Position numbers and translations under genes: made by a program
Notes under the pieces: generated by a model
What the model was told of the DNA's origin: nothing
Database searches by the model: none
Seen by the model: the letters and a program-made list of their open reading frames with translations, nothing else
DNA from: Bathymodiolus brooksi
Taxonomy: Eukaryota > Mollusca > Bivalvia > Mytilida > Modiolidae
Reading direction: 5' to 3'
NCBI GenBank assembly: GCA_963680875.1
Contig: OY804588.1
Span: forward strand, 82,546,829-82,610,828
DNA length: 64,000 nt
Shown: piece after piece, positions 13,901 through 29,100 of the stretch
Numbering within the stretch: the stretch's first letter is position 1
Layout: each line of letters begins with the position of its first letter

Positions 13901-16900
13901 ATGATCAATTTTACATTAAATTATACATTCTACTTTAAATATTATATTTTACAACAAATGATACAGTCTGTATTAAATGATGCAATATATGTTAAATGAT
14001 ACAGTTTACATTAAATGATACAGCTTATTGTAAATGAAACACTCTACATTAAAGGATCCAATCTACATCAAATGATACAGTTTACCTTAAATGATACAGC
14101 TTACATTAAATGGCACAGCTTACATTAAATGATACTGTTTACATTAAATAATGCAGTCTACATTAAATGATACAGTTTACATTAAATGGTACAGTTTACA
14201 TTAAATTATATAGTCTACATTAAATGATAGAGTTTACATTAAGTCATAAAATCTACATTAAATGATACAGTTTACATTAAATCATACAGTCTACATTAAT
14301 GATACTGTCTACATTAAATGATACAAGTTACATTAAATCATACAGTCCACATTAAATGATACAGCTTACATTAAATGATACAGTCTACATTAAATGGTAC
14401 AGGATATATTAATTTATAGAGTATACATTAAATGATACAGTTTACATTAAATGATACAGTTTACATTAAGTTATATAGTCTACATTAAATGATACAGTTT
14501 ACATTAAATCATACGGTTTCCATTAAATTGTACGGTCTACCTTAAAGGATACAGTCTATATTAAATGATACAATCTACATCAAATCATACATTCAACATT
14601 AAATGATGCAGTGTACATTACATGATGCAGTCTACATCAAATGATACAGTCTACATTTAATGATGCAATCTATGTTAAATGAAGCAGTGTACATTAAACT
14701 TTGCAATCTACATTAAAAGATACAGTCTACATTAAATGATACAGCTTACATTAAATTATACAGTCTACATTAAATGGTAAATTCGACATGAAACGATACG
14801 GTCTACATTAATTGATACAGTCTACATGAAATGATACATTCTACATTAAATAATGCTTTCTATATTTCTCAACTACTTGAATCCCCCGCTAGCTGCAGTC
14901 TTTGTTACTTCCTGAATAAGACTAGCTTGTTTAGTTCTTCTTAAATAAATAGGTAAATTCATACTACAACAGTTCAAAATTTCGAATGTATACTGATATT
15001 AATATATGTATTGTTTTAGAGAACAGAGAGAGTCCTATATCTATCAAAGCATAAACTAATTGTATGTGTTGAATATTTACAGAGATTTATCCTGCAATTG
15101 GATACCAAATATATCGTACACTTTCAACAATCTACCAGCTTTAGAGCAATTGTAAGTACAATGTAGTTGATTAGTTCAAATGTAATGTTGAAGATTAAGG
15201 TAATAGTGTAGATGAAATATGGGATTCAATTTCAGATAATAATTTAAACTGATAGAATGTAAATTAAGGAAACCCCAGAGTACCTAAATATGATTCATTA
15301 TTGTACATTAAGACCACCTCAGAATGCACAACATTATACATTTCGTACATCAAGACTTCCACAAATCACTCATATGTGAACGGATAGAAAAAAAGCAATA
15401 ATTGTACTTGATGACGCAGGCAGAGTAATCAGAGTAGATATTAATGCATCAAAGTTTACATTAAATTATACAGTCTACATTAAATGATACAGTTCACATG
15501 AAATGATACAGTCTACATTAAATGATACAGTCTACATCAAATGATGCATTCCAGATGAAATGATACCGTCTACATTAAATAATTTGCTCTACATTAAATG
15601 ATACAGTCTACTTTAAATGATACAGTCTACATTAAATGATGCAGTCTACATTAATTGATACAGTCTACATCAAATGATACAGTCCACATGAAATGATACC
15701 GTCTACATTAAATAATTTACTCTAAATTAAATGATACAGTCTACATTAAATGATACAGTCTACATTAAGTGATACATTTCCCAACTACTAGAATCAACTG
15801 AGAGCTGTAGTCTTTGTTACTTCATGAATAAGACTAGCTTGTTTAGTTCTTCTTGAATAAATGCATAAATTTATCTAAAAGTTCAACTTTTCGAATGTAT
15901 ACCAGTATTAATATAAAGTATTGTTATAAAAAACAAAGAGAGTCATATATCTAACAAAGTTTAAACTAAAGGTGTGTGTTGAATATTTACAGATATTTAT
16001 TCAACAATAAGATATCATTTATAGAAGAACACGTTTTCAACAATCTACCAGCTTTAGAGAGTGTGTAAGTACAATGTAGCTGATTTATTCAAATGTAGCG
16101 TTGAAGAGTAAAATATGGTAGATAACATGTGACCTTCAATTTCAGATTATAATTTAAACTGATAGAATGTAAAATAGGAGGATCCCAGAGTACCTAGATA
16201 TGATTCATTATTGTACATTAAGACCACCTCAGAATGCATAACATTATACATTTCGTACATCAAGACTTCCACAAATCCCTGCTTTGACAACTATTTTACC
16301 TATTTTGTTCCTGTATTTAAATACTGTTACAGTGACAGCCGGAACCTTTGAACCGTAATGAGAGCGGGAGGTTTGGCGCCTTAAAATCTGATTCAACCCA
16401 CCATTTCTTTAGAAATGCCTGTACCAAGTCAGGGTCATTACGGTTTTCACAGTTTTCCGGTTGTTGACTGATTTTGTCTGTTTATATAATTATGAGTTTT
16501 GACTTTCCCTTTGTAAGATTGTTCGGAGTTCGGTAATTTTGTTATTACCTTTATGTGAACGGATAGAAAAAAAGCAATAACTGTACTTGATGACGAAGAC
16601 AGAGTAATCAAAGGTGATATCAATACATTAAAGTGAAGCCCACTGTTTGGTTTAATTTTCAGACGTATATAATATTTAGTATTAACCTAGTATCCTTTAA
16701 AGTAACTTTGAGATCCAGTGGGACAGATAAATTGTATGGTTGTCACTTGCGTTTGTATAATATACTTTATTTCCTGTGACTGTATAATGAATTCTTCATT
16801 ATCCTATACAATATGTTAAAAATTGCTGAGTTAGATTGCTGTCAAATTATAATATTAAGTATATATCTACACACGCTTATACACATGTCTTGAGTCTATC

Positions 16901-17125
16901 CCTAGATTTTCCTTACGAGACAAGGTAACACTACGACTACTGAAGCTCCTTTTGTAGGGAATGGATGTGGTCGAGTGGTCTAGGGCGCTGGATGTAAGGC
17001 TAAGCGAATGATGCTGTAGTGTATCAATGGTGTGGGTTCAAATCCCGTCGAGTGAAGAACAAAAATTTGACAGCTCTAAAATCTAATTCTAACACTGTTT
17101 GATTTAATTTTCAGAAGTGTATATC

Positions 17126-17157
<32 letters not shown>

Positions 17158-20100
17158 AATATTCTACTGGAGTGAAATATCTTGGCTTATCCTATGATTT
17201 AATTTGTTAATCAAGCCGGGAATATAAGCAAGTATACCCGTGGTGGGGCCGGTGATATTGTCATGTTTTTTTTTGTTAAATGAGGTTCCATCATCGCTTC
17301 ACATCGTTACCCATTTTGAAAGTTAAATTACAATAAGAAAATGCTATAAACATATGTAGCATCAATGTCTAGAAGCTTAGGAAATAGGTATAAACATATG
17401 CGTATATAATCCTGGAATGTCAAAAAGATGAAAAAGCTACTACATTTAATGAAAAGAACTTGAAACAAAACAAAAGTGGCATATTAAACTTCGAGCAACA
17501 CACTGACCTTGTTTTCGTTATTGTTGCTGTTGGATGACAAAACTCTCCACGAGTATGCATGTTTCTCTACTGGGACACATTATTGTAATTCAATGCCAAC
17601 CAGTCTTTGATCTTTCTCATTGATGCTGTGAGCGTAGAGGAGATTCAACAAATACACATTTAACAGTCTGGATTGACCCTACCGGGGATCGAACCCAATA
17701 TACATATGCACTATTCATTACACCACAGTGGATGTACTTTCATGATATGTCACAATGATATATTTTGCAGGAGCATCCGGAAAATGATACAGTCTAAAAT
17801 AAATGATACATTCCACATTAAATGATGCAGTCTATGTTAAATCATATAGTCTACAATAAATGATACAGTCTATATTAAATTATACAATCCACATTAAATG
17901 ATACAGTCTACATTAAATAATACTGTCTACATTTCACAACTACTTGAATCCGCCTCAAGCTGAATAGAGGTAAGACTTTTATATAAACGTTCAACATTAC
18001 TAATGCATATAGATATATATATCTTGTTTTAGACAGCAAAGAGAGTCATATATTTAACAAAGTATACACTTGACGTATTTGTTGATTATTTACAGAGATT
18101 TATCAAACAATATGATATCAGAAATAAAAAGCGGAGCTTTCAACAATCTACCAGCTTTAGAGCTTCTGTAAGTACAATGTAGTTGATTAGTTCAATATGA
18201 AATATGAATGGATGGAAAGTTGTCCGTCAAGAGTTATGAATCAATGATAATTCACCGATTTGTTGATTAAGATATGAAGCTGTTCTAACATATGTTTATC
18301 AAAAGTGACATATTAAACTTTGACCTTTTTTTTCTTCATATTGATCTACTTGGACATATTATTTTAATTCAATACAAACCAGTCTTTGATCTTTGTCTTT
18401 TATGCTACGTAGGTGGTGGAGAAGCAGAAAATACAAATATTACAGTCTCTTGTTTGATCCTACCGGAGATCGAACGCAAGATCTATCTACACTAATCATT
18501 AAACCATGTACCTATATAATATGTCACAATTATATGCCTTTTTTGTAAGAAACATCCGGACAATTAAATGATACAGTCTACATTAAATAGTATAGTTTAT
18601 ATTACATGATACAGTATTTATTAACAAATATAGTCTACATTAAATGATACACTCTACATTAGATAATACAATCTATATTAAATGATACAGTCAACATTAA
18701 TTGATACAGTCTATGTTAAATGATACAGTTACATTAGATTATGCAATCTATATTAAATGATACACTCTACATTAAATGATGCAGTATAAATTAAATGATG
18801 CAGTCTACATTACAGGATACGTTCTATATTAAATGATACAGTGTACATCTAATGATGCAGTCTACATTAAATGATAAAGTCTACATTAAATGATGTAGTC
18901 TACATTAAATGATACATTTCTCATCTACTAGAACCCACTACGAGCTGCAGTCTTTGCTACTTCCTGAATAAGACTAGCTTGCTTAGTTCTTCTAAATATG
19001 ATTCATTGTTGGACATTAAGACAACCTCAGAATGCACAACATTATCAATTTCGTACATCAAGCCTTCCACAAATCCCTCATATGTGAACGGATAGAAAAA
19101 AAGCAATAATTGTACTTGATGACGTAGACAGAGTAATCAAAGGTGATATCAATACATTAAAGTGAAGCCGATATATATATATTCTACTGGAGTGAAATAT
19201 CTTGGCTTATCCTATGATTTCATTTTTTAATCAAGCCGGGAATATAAGCCAGTATACCCGTGGTAGGGCCAGTGATATTGACATGTGTTTTTTTATTAAC
19301 TGAGGTTCCATCATCGCTTCATATCGTTACCCATTTTGAAAGTTAAATTACAATAAGAAAATGCTATAAACATATGTAGCATCAATGTCAAGAAGCTTAG
19401 GAAATATGTATAAGCGTATACGTATATAATCCTGGAATGTCAAACAGGTGAAAAAGCTACTAAATTTAATGAAAAGAAAAAAAACAAAACAAAAGTGGCA
19501 TATTAAACTTTGACCTACACACTGACCTTGTTTTCGTTATTGTTGCTGTTGGATGACACAGCTCTCCACCAGTAGACATGTTTCTCTACTGGGACACATT
19601 ATTGTAATTCAATGCCAACCAGTATTTGATCTTTCTCATTGATGCTGTGAGCGTAGAGGAGTTTCAACAAATACACATTTAACAGTCTGGATTGACTCTA
19701 CTGGGGATCGAACCCAAGATATATCTACAATATTCATTACACCACAGTGGATGTACTTTCATGATATGTCACAATGATATATTTTGTATATATCCGGAAA
19801 ATGATACAGTCTAAAATAAATGATACATTCCACATTAAATGATGCAGTCTATGGTAAATCATACAGTCTACATTAAATGATACAGTCTATTTTAAATTAT
19901 ACAGTCCACATTAAATGATACAGTCCACATTAAATGATACAGTCTACATTAAATAACATTGTCTACATTTCACCACTACTTGAATCCGCCTCAAGCTGAA
20001 TAGAGGTAATACTTGTATATAAACGTTCAACATTACTAATGCATATAGATATACATATCTTGTTTTAGACAGCAAAGAGAGTCATATATTTAACAAAGTA

Positions 20101-23100
20101 TAAACTTGACGTATTTGTTGATTATTTACAGAGATTTATCACACAATAAAATATCAGAAATAAAAAGCGGAGCTTTCAATAATCTACCAGCTTTAGGGGA
20201 TATGTAAGTACATTGTAGTTGATTAGTTCAATATAAAGTATGAATGAATGGAAAATTTTCCGTCAAGAGTTATGAATCAATGATAATTCACCAATTTGTT
20301 GATTAAGATATGAAGCTGTTCTAACATATGCTTATCAAAAGTGACATATTAAACTTTGACCAACACACTGACCTTTTTTTCTTCATATTGATCTACTTGG
20401 ACATATTATTTTAATTCAATACAAACCAGTCTTTGATCTTTGTCTTTTATGCTACGTAGGTGGTGGAGAAGCAGAAAATACAAATATTACAGTCTCTTGT
20501 TTGATCCTACCGGAGATCGAACGCAAGATCTATCTACACTAATCATTAAACCATGTACCTATATAATATGTCACAATTATATGCCTTTTTTTGCAAGAAA
20601 CATCTGGACAACTAAATGATACAGTATACATTAAATGATGCAGTCTACATTAAATGATACATTCTACATTAAATACTGTATAAGTGGTTATTTTCGCGGG
20701 GGGTTAATTTTGCGATTTTTTTATTGAAACTGTTCGCGTGGGGGTTAATCTTGCGAAAGCTGTAAAGGAGGAAAGCAAATTCTGCGATTTTGACGTTTGT
20801 GGAAGTAAAGAAAAAGAGTGGGCTAGATCAATTTTTGATCGCTTAAATCATCAAAAGAGAAAAGCCACTAAAGGTGTTAAACATTTACCTGAAGATTTCG
20901 AAAAAAAAACCAAACGTGAATACCAAGATCGTATTGACAAAGTTGTAAAGGAAAACAACATTCCTGATCAATTGGTGATTAACTGGGATCAAACGGTTAT
21001 TATATAAATAAATTATTTTGAGCACAAAACTTACATTTTGTTTTGATAATTAGAGTTCATCCAAGCCAATCGACCATAAATTAAGTAAAAAACATAATAA
21101 TCGATAATGATTACACTATTAAACCTTTTGACACCTGATAATTCTAATGAGGGTTACCTTAGGGCTAAATTGACAGTTATGATAACTGTCTTAATTAATT
21201 TTCTGGTTTTATAATTTCCGTTATATAACCTCTTATTGCTGAATGGCTAATGAAGTGTCACGAAACCCTTGAAAGAGACCATGAATTTATCAGACAGGCA
21301 TTTAAGGCTGTGGGCATCCCATACTGAACCTCATGGACAAATACATAACGCGCATGTCAGTTTATTTTATATCCTGTTCACAATATTTACTTTCTTAATT
21401 TTCTGTCATTTTTACATTTAGTTAAATTTACTTCACATATTTGATATTTATATTAAATCAACGGTTATTGTCCATGCACTTGCTTAGTATAATACCGTCA
21501 GATATGTCAGGGAAGATAATAGTTTTACTCACGAGCGTCTCGACTAACAAACCTTAAATCCGAAAACCTTTCACGTGGGGGTTATTTTCGCGTATCTCTC
21601 TTCAACGCGAAAGTAGCGAATATTATCCCCATGCGAAAATAACCACTTATACAATAGTATAGTTTATATTATATGATACAGTCTTTATTAACAAATATAG
21701 TCTACATTAAATTGTACAATCTACATAAATGATAATGATACATCACATGATACAGTTTTACCTATTTTACCTGTTTTGTTCCTGTATTGTTATTGCTAAA
21801 ATCTGACTCAACCCACCATTTCTTTAGAAATGCCTGTACCAAGTCAGGGTCATTACAGTTTTCACAGTTTTCCGGTTGTTGACTGATTTTGTGTGTATAT
21901 ATAATTATGAGTTTTGACTTTCCCTCTGTAAGATTGTTCGGAGTTTGGTAATTTTGTTATTACCCTTATTTACATTAAATTATACAATATATATTAAATG
22001 ATACACTACATTAAATAATACAGTCTATATTAAATGATACAGTCAACATTAATTGATACAGACTATGTTAAATGATACAGTTACATTAAATTATACAATC
22101 TATATTAAATGATACACTCTACATTAAGTCATGCAGCATACATTAAATGATACCTTCTACATTAAATGATACAGTCTACATTAAATGATACGTTCTACAT
22201 TAAATGATACAGTGTACATTAAATGATGCAGTCTACATTAAATGATATAGTCTGCATTAAATGATAAAGTCTACATTAAATGATGTAGTCTACATTAAAT
22301 GATATAGTCTACATTAAATGATGCAGTCTACATTTAATGATACGTTTTATATTAAATGATGCAGTCTACATTAAATGATAAAGTCTACATTAAATGATGT
22401 AGTCTACATTAAATGATATAGTCTGCATTAAATTATGCAGCTAGTTTACATTTCTCAACTAGTTGAATCCGCCGCGAGCCAACATGTATTAAAATGAGCA
22501 ACATTATTTAGAAAATGTTACATGTATTTCCTTCAATACAGTCTACCTTAAATGATGTAGTCTACCTTAAATTATGTAGTCTACCTTAAATGATGTAGTC
22601 TACCTTAAATGATGTAGTCTACCTTAAATGATGTAGTCTACCTTACATGATGTAATCTACATGAAATGATACGTTCTATGTTAAATAATACGTTCTATAT
22701 TAAATGATGCAGTTTACATGTCTCAACTGCTTGGATCCGCCGCGAGATGCAGTCTTTGTTACTTTCTGAATAACATAAGACTAGCTTGTTTAGTTCTTCT
22801 TGAATAAATGAATAAATTGATATAACAGTTCAACATTGCCAATGTATACTAATATATGTATTGTTTTAGAAATCAAAGAGAGTCATATATGTAACAAAGC
22901 ATAAACTAAAGATGTGTTGAATATTTACAGAGAGCTATCAAACAATGAAATATCATTGATAGATGAGAACACTTTCAACAATCTCCCAGCTTTACAATTT
23001 ATGTAAGTACAATGTAGCTGATTAATTCAAATGTAGGGTTGTATATTATCCTGGAATGGCAAATAAGTTAAATAGCTACCACATATTTGCAGACTTCTAT

Positions 23101-26100
23101 ACCGCAATAAGATATCAATTATAGAAAAGTACACTTTAAACAATCTACCAGCATTACAGTATCTGTAAGAACAATGTAGTTGATTTTTTCAAATCTATTG
23201 TTGAAGAGTAACGCAATATGGTAGATAACAACTGGGTTTCACTTTTAGATTGCGATTTGAAATGATACTAGTAGATTGTAAATTATAAATTCTGTATATT
23301 AAGACATAAACAAAGTACTGAAATATGAATGGATAGAAAAAAAGCAGCAATTGTATCTGTTGACGAATACAGAGTAATCAGATGTGATATCAAAACCGTT
23401 AAGTGAAGCTGATATATAATATTTGACCTTCATACTGGGTGGTGCGTAAAGGCGAAGCAGCAAAATAAAAAATATCACAGTCTCTGGTTTCATCCTACCG
23501 GGGATTCAACCAAATATCAATCCACACTTAACATGACACCACAGCGGATGTACGTAAATGGTATGTCATAATGATATATTTTATTGGGAACATTCGGATA
23601 ATTAAATGATACAGTATACATTACATGATACATTCTTCATTATATGATACATTCTACATTAATTGATACAATCTACATTAAAAGATACAATCCACATGAA
23701 ATGATACAGTCCACATTAAATGGTGCAATCGTCATTAAATGATAAAATCCTCATTAATTGATACAGTCCACATTCAATGATACAGTCCATATTAAGTGGT
23801 ACAGTCTACATTAAATGATACACTCTACATTAAATGATACAATCCACATTAAATGATACAACTCACATTAAATGATAGAGTCCACATTAAATGATACAGT
23901 CTACATTAAATGATACAGTCTACATTAAATGCTACAGTCTACATTTCTAAACTACTTGAATCCACCTCGAGCTGCAGTCTTTGTTACTAAATGAAGAACA
24001 TGAGACTAGTTTACGTAGTGGTTCTTGAATAAAGGTAATACATTGCTATAAAAGTTCATCATTACTAATTTATATAAATATACATTGTTTTAGACAACGA
24101 AGAAAGTCATATATTTAACATAGTATAAACTTGAGAAATTTGTTGATTTTTTTACAGAGATTTATCAAGCAATGAAATACCAGAAATAGTCATGGGATCT
24201 TTCGACAATCTACCAGCTTTAGTTGGTTTGTAAGTACAACGTAGTTGATTAGTTTAATATGAAATATGAATATGAAATATGAATGGTTGGAACATTTTAC
24301 GTCAAGAGTTATGATAAAATGAGAATTCACCAATTTCTTGATTAAGATAGGAGACTGTTCTCACATATGCTTAGCAAAAGTGGCATATTAATCTTTGACA
24401 AACACACTGTCCTTGTTTTCTTTATTGTGGTAGTTGACTGAACAAGCTCTTCACGGGTAGACATGTTTCTCTTCTGGGAGATATTATCCTACTTCCGTGC
24501 CAATATTACAGTCTCTGATTTGAACCAACCGGAGATCGAACACAAGATATATCTACACTAATCATTACACCACAGCGGATGTACATATATAATTTGTCAC
24601 AATTATATGTCTTATTAGGAACATCCGGAAGATTAAATGATACAGTCCACATTAAATGATACATTCTACATTAGGTGATACATTCATTTATTAATTAATC
24701 TACATTAATTGATACAATAATTACATGGCAGAGTTTACGTTAAATGATACAATCTTTATTAACTGATACAGTCTACATTAAAATATGCAGTCTACATAAA
24801 TGATACAGTCTATATTAAATTATACAATCTACATTAAATTATACAGTCTACATTAAATGATACAGTCTACATTTATCAACTACTCGAATCCACCTCGATC
24901 TGCAGTCTTTGTTACTTACTGAATAACAAAAGACTAGTTCATGTAGTGCTTCTTGAATACAGTTAATACATTTATATAAAAGTTCAACATTACGAATGTA
25001 TATTAATATATATTGTTTTAGATCACAAAGAGAGTCATATATTCAACAAAGTATAAACTAAAGGTATTTGTTGATTATTTACAGATATCTATCCGACAAC
25101 TTATTATCACATTTATACTACCCTTTCAACAATCTACAAGCTTTAGAGCATCTGTAAGTACAATATAGTTGATTAGTTCAAATGTAATGTTGGAGAGTAA
25201 CGTAATATGGTAGATAAGATATGAATTTCAATCTTAGATTATAATTTAGACTGATAGACTGTAACTTATGAAGACCCCAGAGTACCTAAATAAGATTTGA
25301 AATTGGGCGTTAAGAACACCTCATAATGTACACCATTATATATTATGTATATTAAGACAGACACAAAGTACTGAAATGTGAACGAATAGAATAAAAAAGA
25401 CGTAATAATTGATGACGAAGACACAGTAATTACAGGTGATATCAATACATTAAAGCGAAGTTGTATTCTTACAAAACAAATTATTAAAGACAACTTGGAT
25501 TTGAATTTCACTTGTCATCATCTTAATTTATTACTGTGTGAGGTTAAACAATCTTCTCCTCTGAACCCGATTTGCCAGATGAATCCAAACCTGGTAGGAA
25601 ACATCATTAGAAGGTCTCCTATAAAGATTGCTCATTTAGTTCCGATAAGATTAGAAACATCGCCGCCACAGGCCATTCTTAGTTCTGATTTGTTGATTCC
25701 TAAAAGGTCTTCTTTTCTGAAACCGCTTGGCTAAATGAATCGAAATTTGGTAGGAAGCATTCCAGAAAGGTCCGCTATAGAGTTTGCTCATTTAGTTCCG
25801 TTATGTTAGCAACCATGACGATGACGACCAATTCGTGTTTCTGATTGGTTAATTTCTAAAAAGTCTTCTCCTCTAAAACCTCTTTCACAAATGAACTGAA
25901 ATTTGGTAGAAAGCATCCTTGGAAGGGCGTCTATCAAGATTTCTCATTTCGTCCCGATCTATTTTGAAGCATGGCTGCCATAGCAAATTATTTTTTCTGG
26001 TTGGTCGATTTCTAAAAACTTCTCCTCTGAAACCGCTTGGCCAAATGCATTGAAATCTTCTCAGAAACAGCTGAGACAAATGAACCAAAACTTGGTGTGA

Positions 26101-29100
26101 AGCACATATGGAAGGTTCTGTACCAAGCTTCCTCAACGCATAAAGTAAGATGAGCGACACATGTTCAGTCCACTGAACCTCTAGTCTAAAACGCAACGCA
26201 GATCGTGCAATTGTTAAAGTTAAGACAACATGTACTAAAATGAACAACATTATCTAGAAAGTGTTACATGTATTTCCTTCAATACAGTCTACCTTAAATG
26301 ATATAGTCTACATTAATTGATGTAGTCTACATTAAATGATACGTTCTATATTAAATGATACAGATACGTTCTATATCAAATGATGCAGTTTACATTTCTT
26401 AAATACTTGGATCCGCCGTGAGCTGCAGTCTTTGTTACCTCCTAAATAACATCAGACTTGCTTGCTTAGTTCCTCTTGAATAAATGAATAAATTCATATA
26501 ACAGTTCAACATTGTGGATGTATATTAATATATGTATTGTTTTAGAAATAAAAAAAAGCATAAACTAAAGGTATGTGTTGAATATTTACAGAGATCTATC
26601 AAACAATGAAATATCATTGATAGATAAAAGCACTTTCAACAATCTCACAGCTTTACAGGATCTGTAAGTATAATGTAGCTGATTAATTCAAATGTAACGT
26701 TGTATGTTATCTTGGAATGGCAAATAAATTAAATAGCTATTAAATAATTACAGACTTCTATACCTCAATAAGATATCAATTATAGAAAAGTACACTTTAT
26801 ACAATCTACCCGCATTACAGTATCTGTAAGAACAATGCAGTTGATTTTTTCAAATGTATTGTTGAAGAGTAGCGCAATATGGTAGGTAAAAACTGGGTTT
26901 CACTTTCAGATTACGATTTAGACTGATATTAGTAGATAGTAAATTAGAAAGACCCCAAAGTTCCTAAATATGATTTAATATTGGACATGAAGACCATCTA
27001 AGATTGCACAAAATTATAAATTATGTACATTAAGACATCAACAAAATACTGAAATATGAATGGATAGAGCAAAAAAATACAATTGTACCTGATGACGAAT
27101 ACAGAGTAATCAGAGGTGATATCAAAACCTTAAAGTGAAGCTTATATATGATATTTGTCCTTCACACTGGGTGGTGCGTAAAGGCGAAGAAACCAAAACA
27201 AATATCACAGTCTCTGGTTTGATCCTACCGGGGATTGAACCAAATATCAATCTACGCTAATCATGAAACCACAGTAGATGTACCTAAGTGCCGATATTAC
27301 AGTCTCTGGTTTGATCCAACCGGAGATCGAACACAATATATATCTACACTAATCATCACACCAGAGCGGATGTACCTATATAATTTGTCACAATTATATG
27401 CTTTATTAGGAACATTCGGAAGATTAAATGATACAGTCCACAGTAAATGATACAGTCTACATTAGTCTTCATGATAACAACAGAAAATTCCTCCATATTC
27501 CGTTTGCAATATTCTTAATAGAAAAGTGGTCGTAAAAGAAATTCCACCATATTTCAAAAATCAATCTGTTCCCATTGTCTCCTATAGCTACACTAACAGC
27601 ATTGGCCGTAAAATGTTCAACTACAAAGAAGCACTGCAAGATATTAAAATAGAAGATTACATTAAGAACCCTCTGACTTGTGACTGCTCCCACTCTCCTT
27701 TTCAATACAACCCATCTGGACATGTAATCACTGGTGATCTGAATATCATTCAACATGAGAGTCTCCGAAAGGTGATTTCTCATGGTCCTAAATTCAGAGA
27801 ACCTCAACACATCAATTGAAAACATAATTTCAAGATAATTATGGATGCTGTTGAAGATTATGCCAGAAGGTGGATAAAGAGAGACGTAGACCAAGATCCT
27901 GCATTAGAGTCCTTGTCAGACTGGGTTAGAACAATTAGGTCTCTAGTATAAGGTCGGATTCACAAACCCAAAAATTGTGTTAATAGTCGACCTAAGTCTG
28001 TATTTAAAGACCAAGAAGCTGTTAAGTGTCTTTCCTCTCTTCATGACAAATATGTTATCGTTCCTGTGGACAAGGCTTCCAACAATATCGTGTTTGTATG
28101 GAAATCATATTACTTCGAATACCTAATCAAGGAATTAAGCATAAATAGCAACACCCCTAGTAATACTACATACAAGCCAACTTCGTTCGACAAAGATGAA
28201 ATCCCAGCTAACCACAGATCATTCATGACCTATTTAAGCATTCCTTCTGGTAAAGAGTCTGAGGATTTACCCTATTTATATTGGATACCTAAGCTCAATA
28301 AGACACCATACAACGAAAGGTACATAGCGGGATCATCAACTTGTTCGACGAAAGAATTGTCTATTCACCTGACAAATATTCTGTCTGCAGTAAAAGAGGA
28401 TTGTGAAACTGTTTACTCGCGTAGTGGCATAAATCACATGTGGATTTTGAAAAACTCCAAAGATCTATTGGATAACATTAAATCAAGTTCTTTCTCTCAG
28501 GTATCCTCCATCAAAACTTTTGATTTTTCAACTCTATATACCACCATACCACATGACAAATTAAAAACCCGCTTAAAAGAAACAATTCACAAAGCTTTCA
28601 GTCATAGAAACTATGGCTCAAAATTTGTTGTGTAAGACTACAATTCCACATATTTTTCAAACAAAATTCAAAAAGGTAAAACATGCTACTCCGAGGAAAA
28701 AGTGATCAGTATGCTGGAGTTCCTCATCGATAACATATTTGTCTCCTTTGGAGGGAGAGTTTCAGCAGGTCGTCGGTATACCAATGGGTACGAATTGTGC
28801 CCCTCTTCTAGCCGATTTATTTTTATACTAAATTAAATTATACAGTCTAAATTAAATGATGCAGTCTACATTAAATTATACAGTCTACATTTCTCAACTA
28901 CTTGAATCCACCTCGATCTGCAGTCTTTGTTGCTTACTGAATAACAAAAAAAAAACTAGTTTGTGTAGTGCTTCTTGAATAAAGTTAATACATTTATATA
29001 AAAGTTCAACATTACGAATGCATATTAATATATACATTGTTTTAGACAACAAAGAGAGTCATATATTCAACAAAGTATAAACTAAAGGTATTTGTTGACT

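Noticed and set aside
20738..21007. Host gene
   Set aside because: It lies between inverted repeats with TA target duplications and ends just after the first catalytic motif, so it is a transposase remnant.
25266..26250. Several open frames of 79-121 codons on both strands
   Set aside because: They cross an approximately 155-bp tandem repeat, are not kept in frame in its duplicate at 32.5-33.2 kb, and show no domain.
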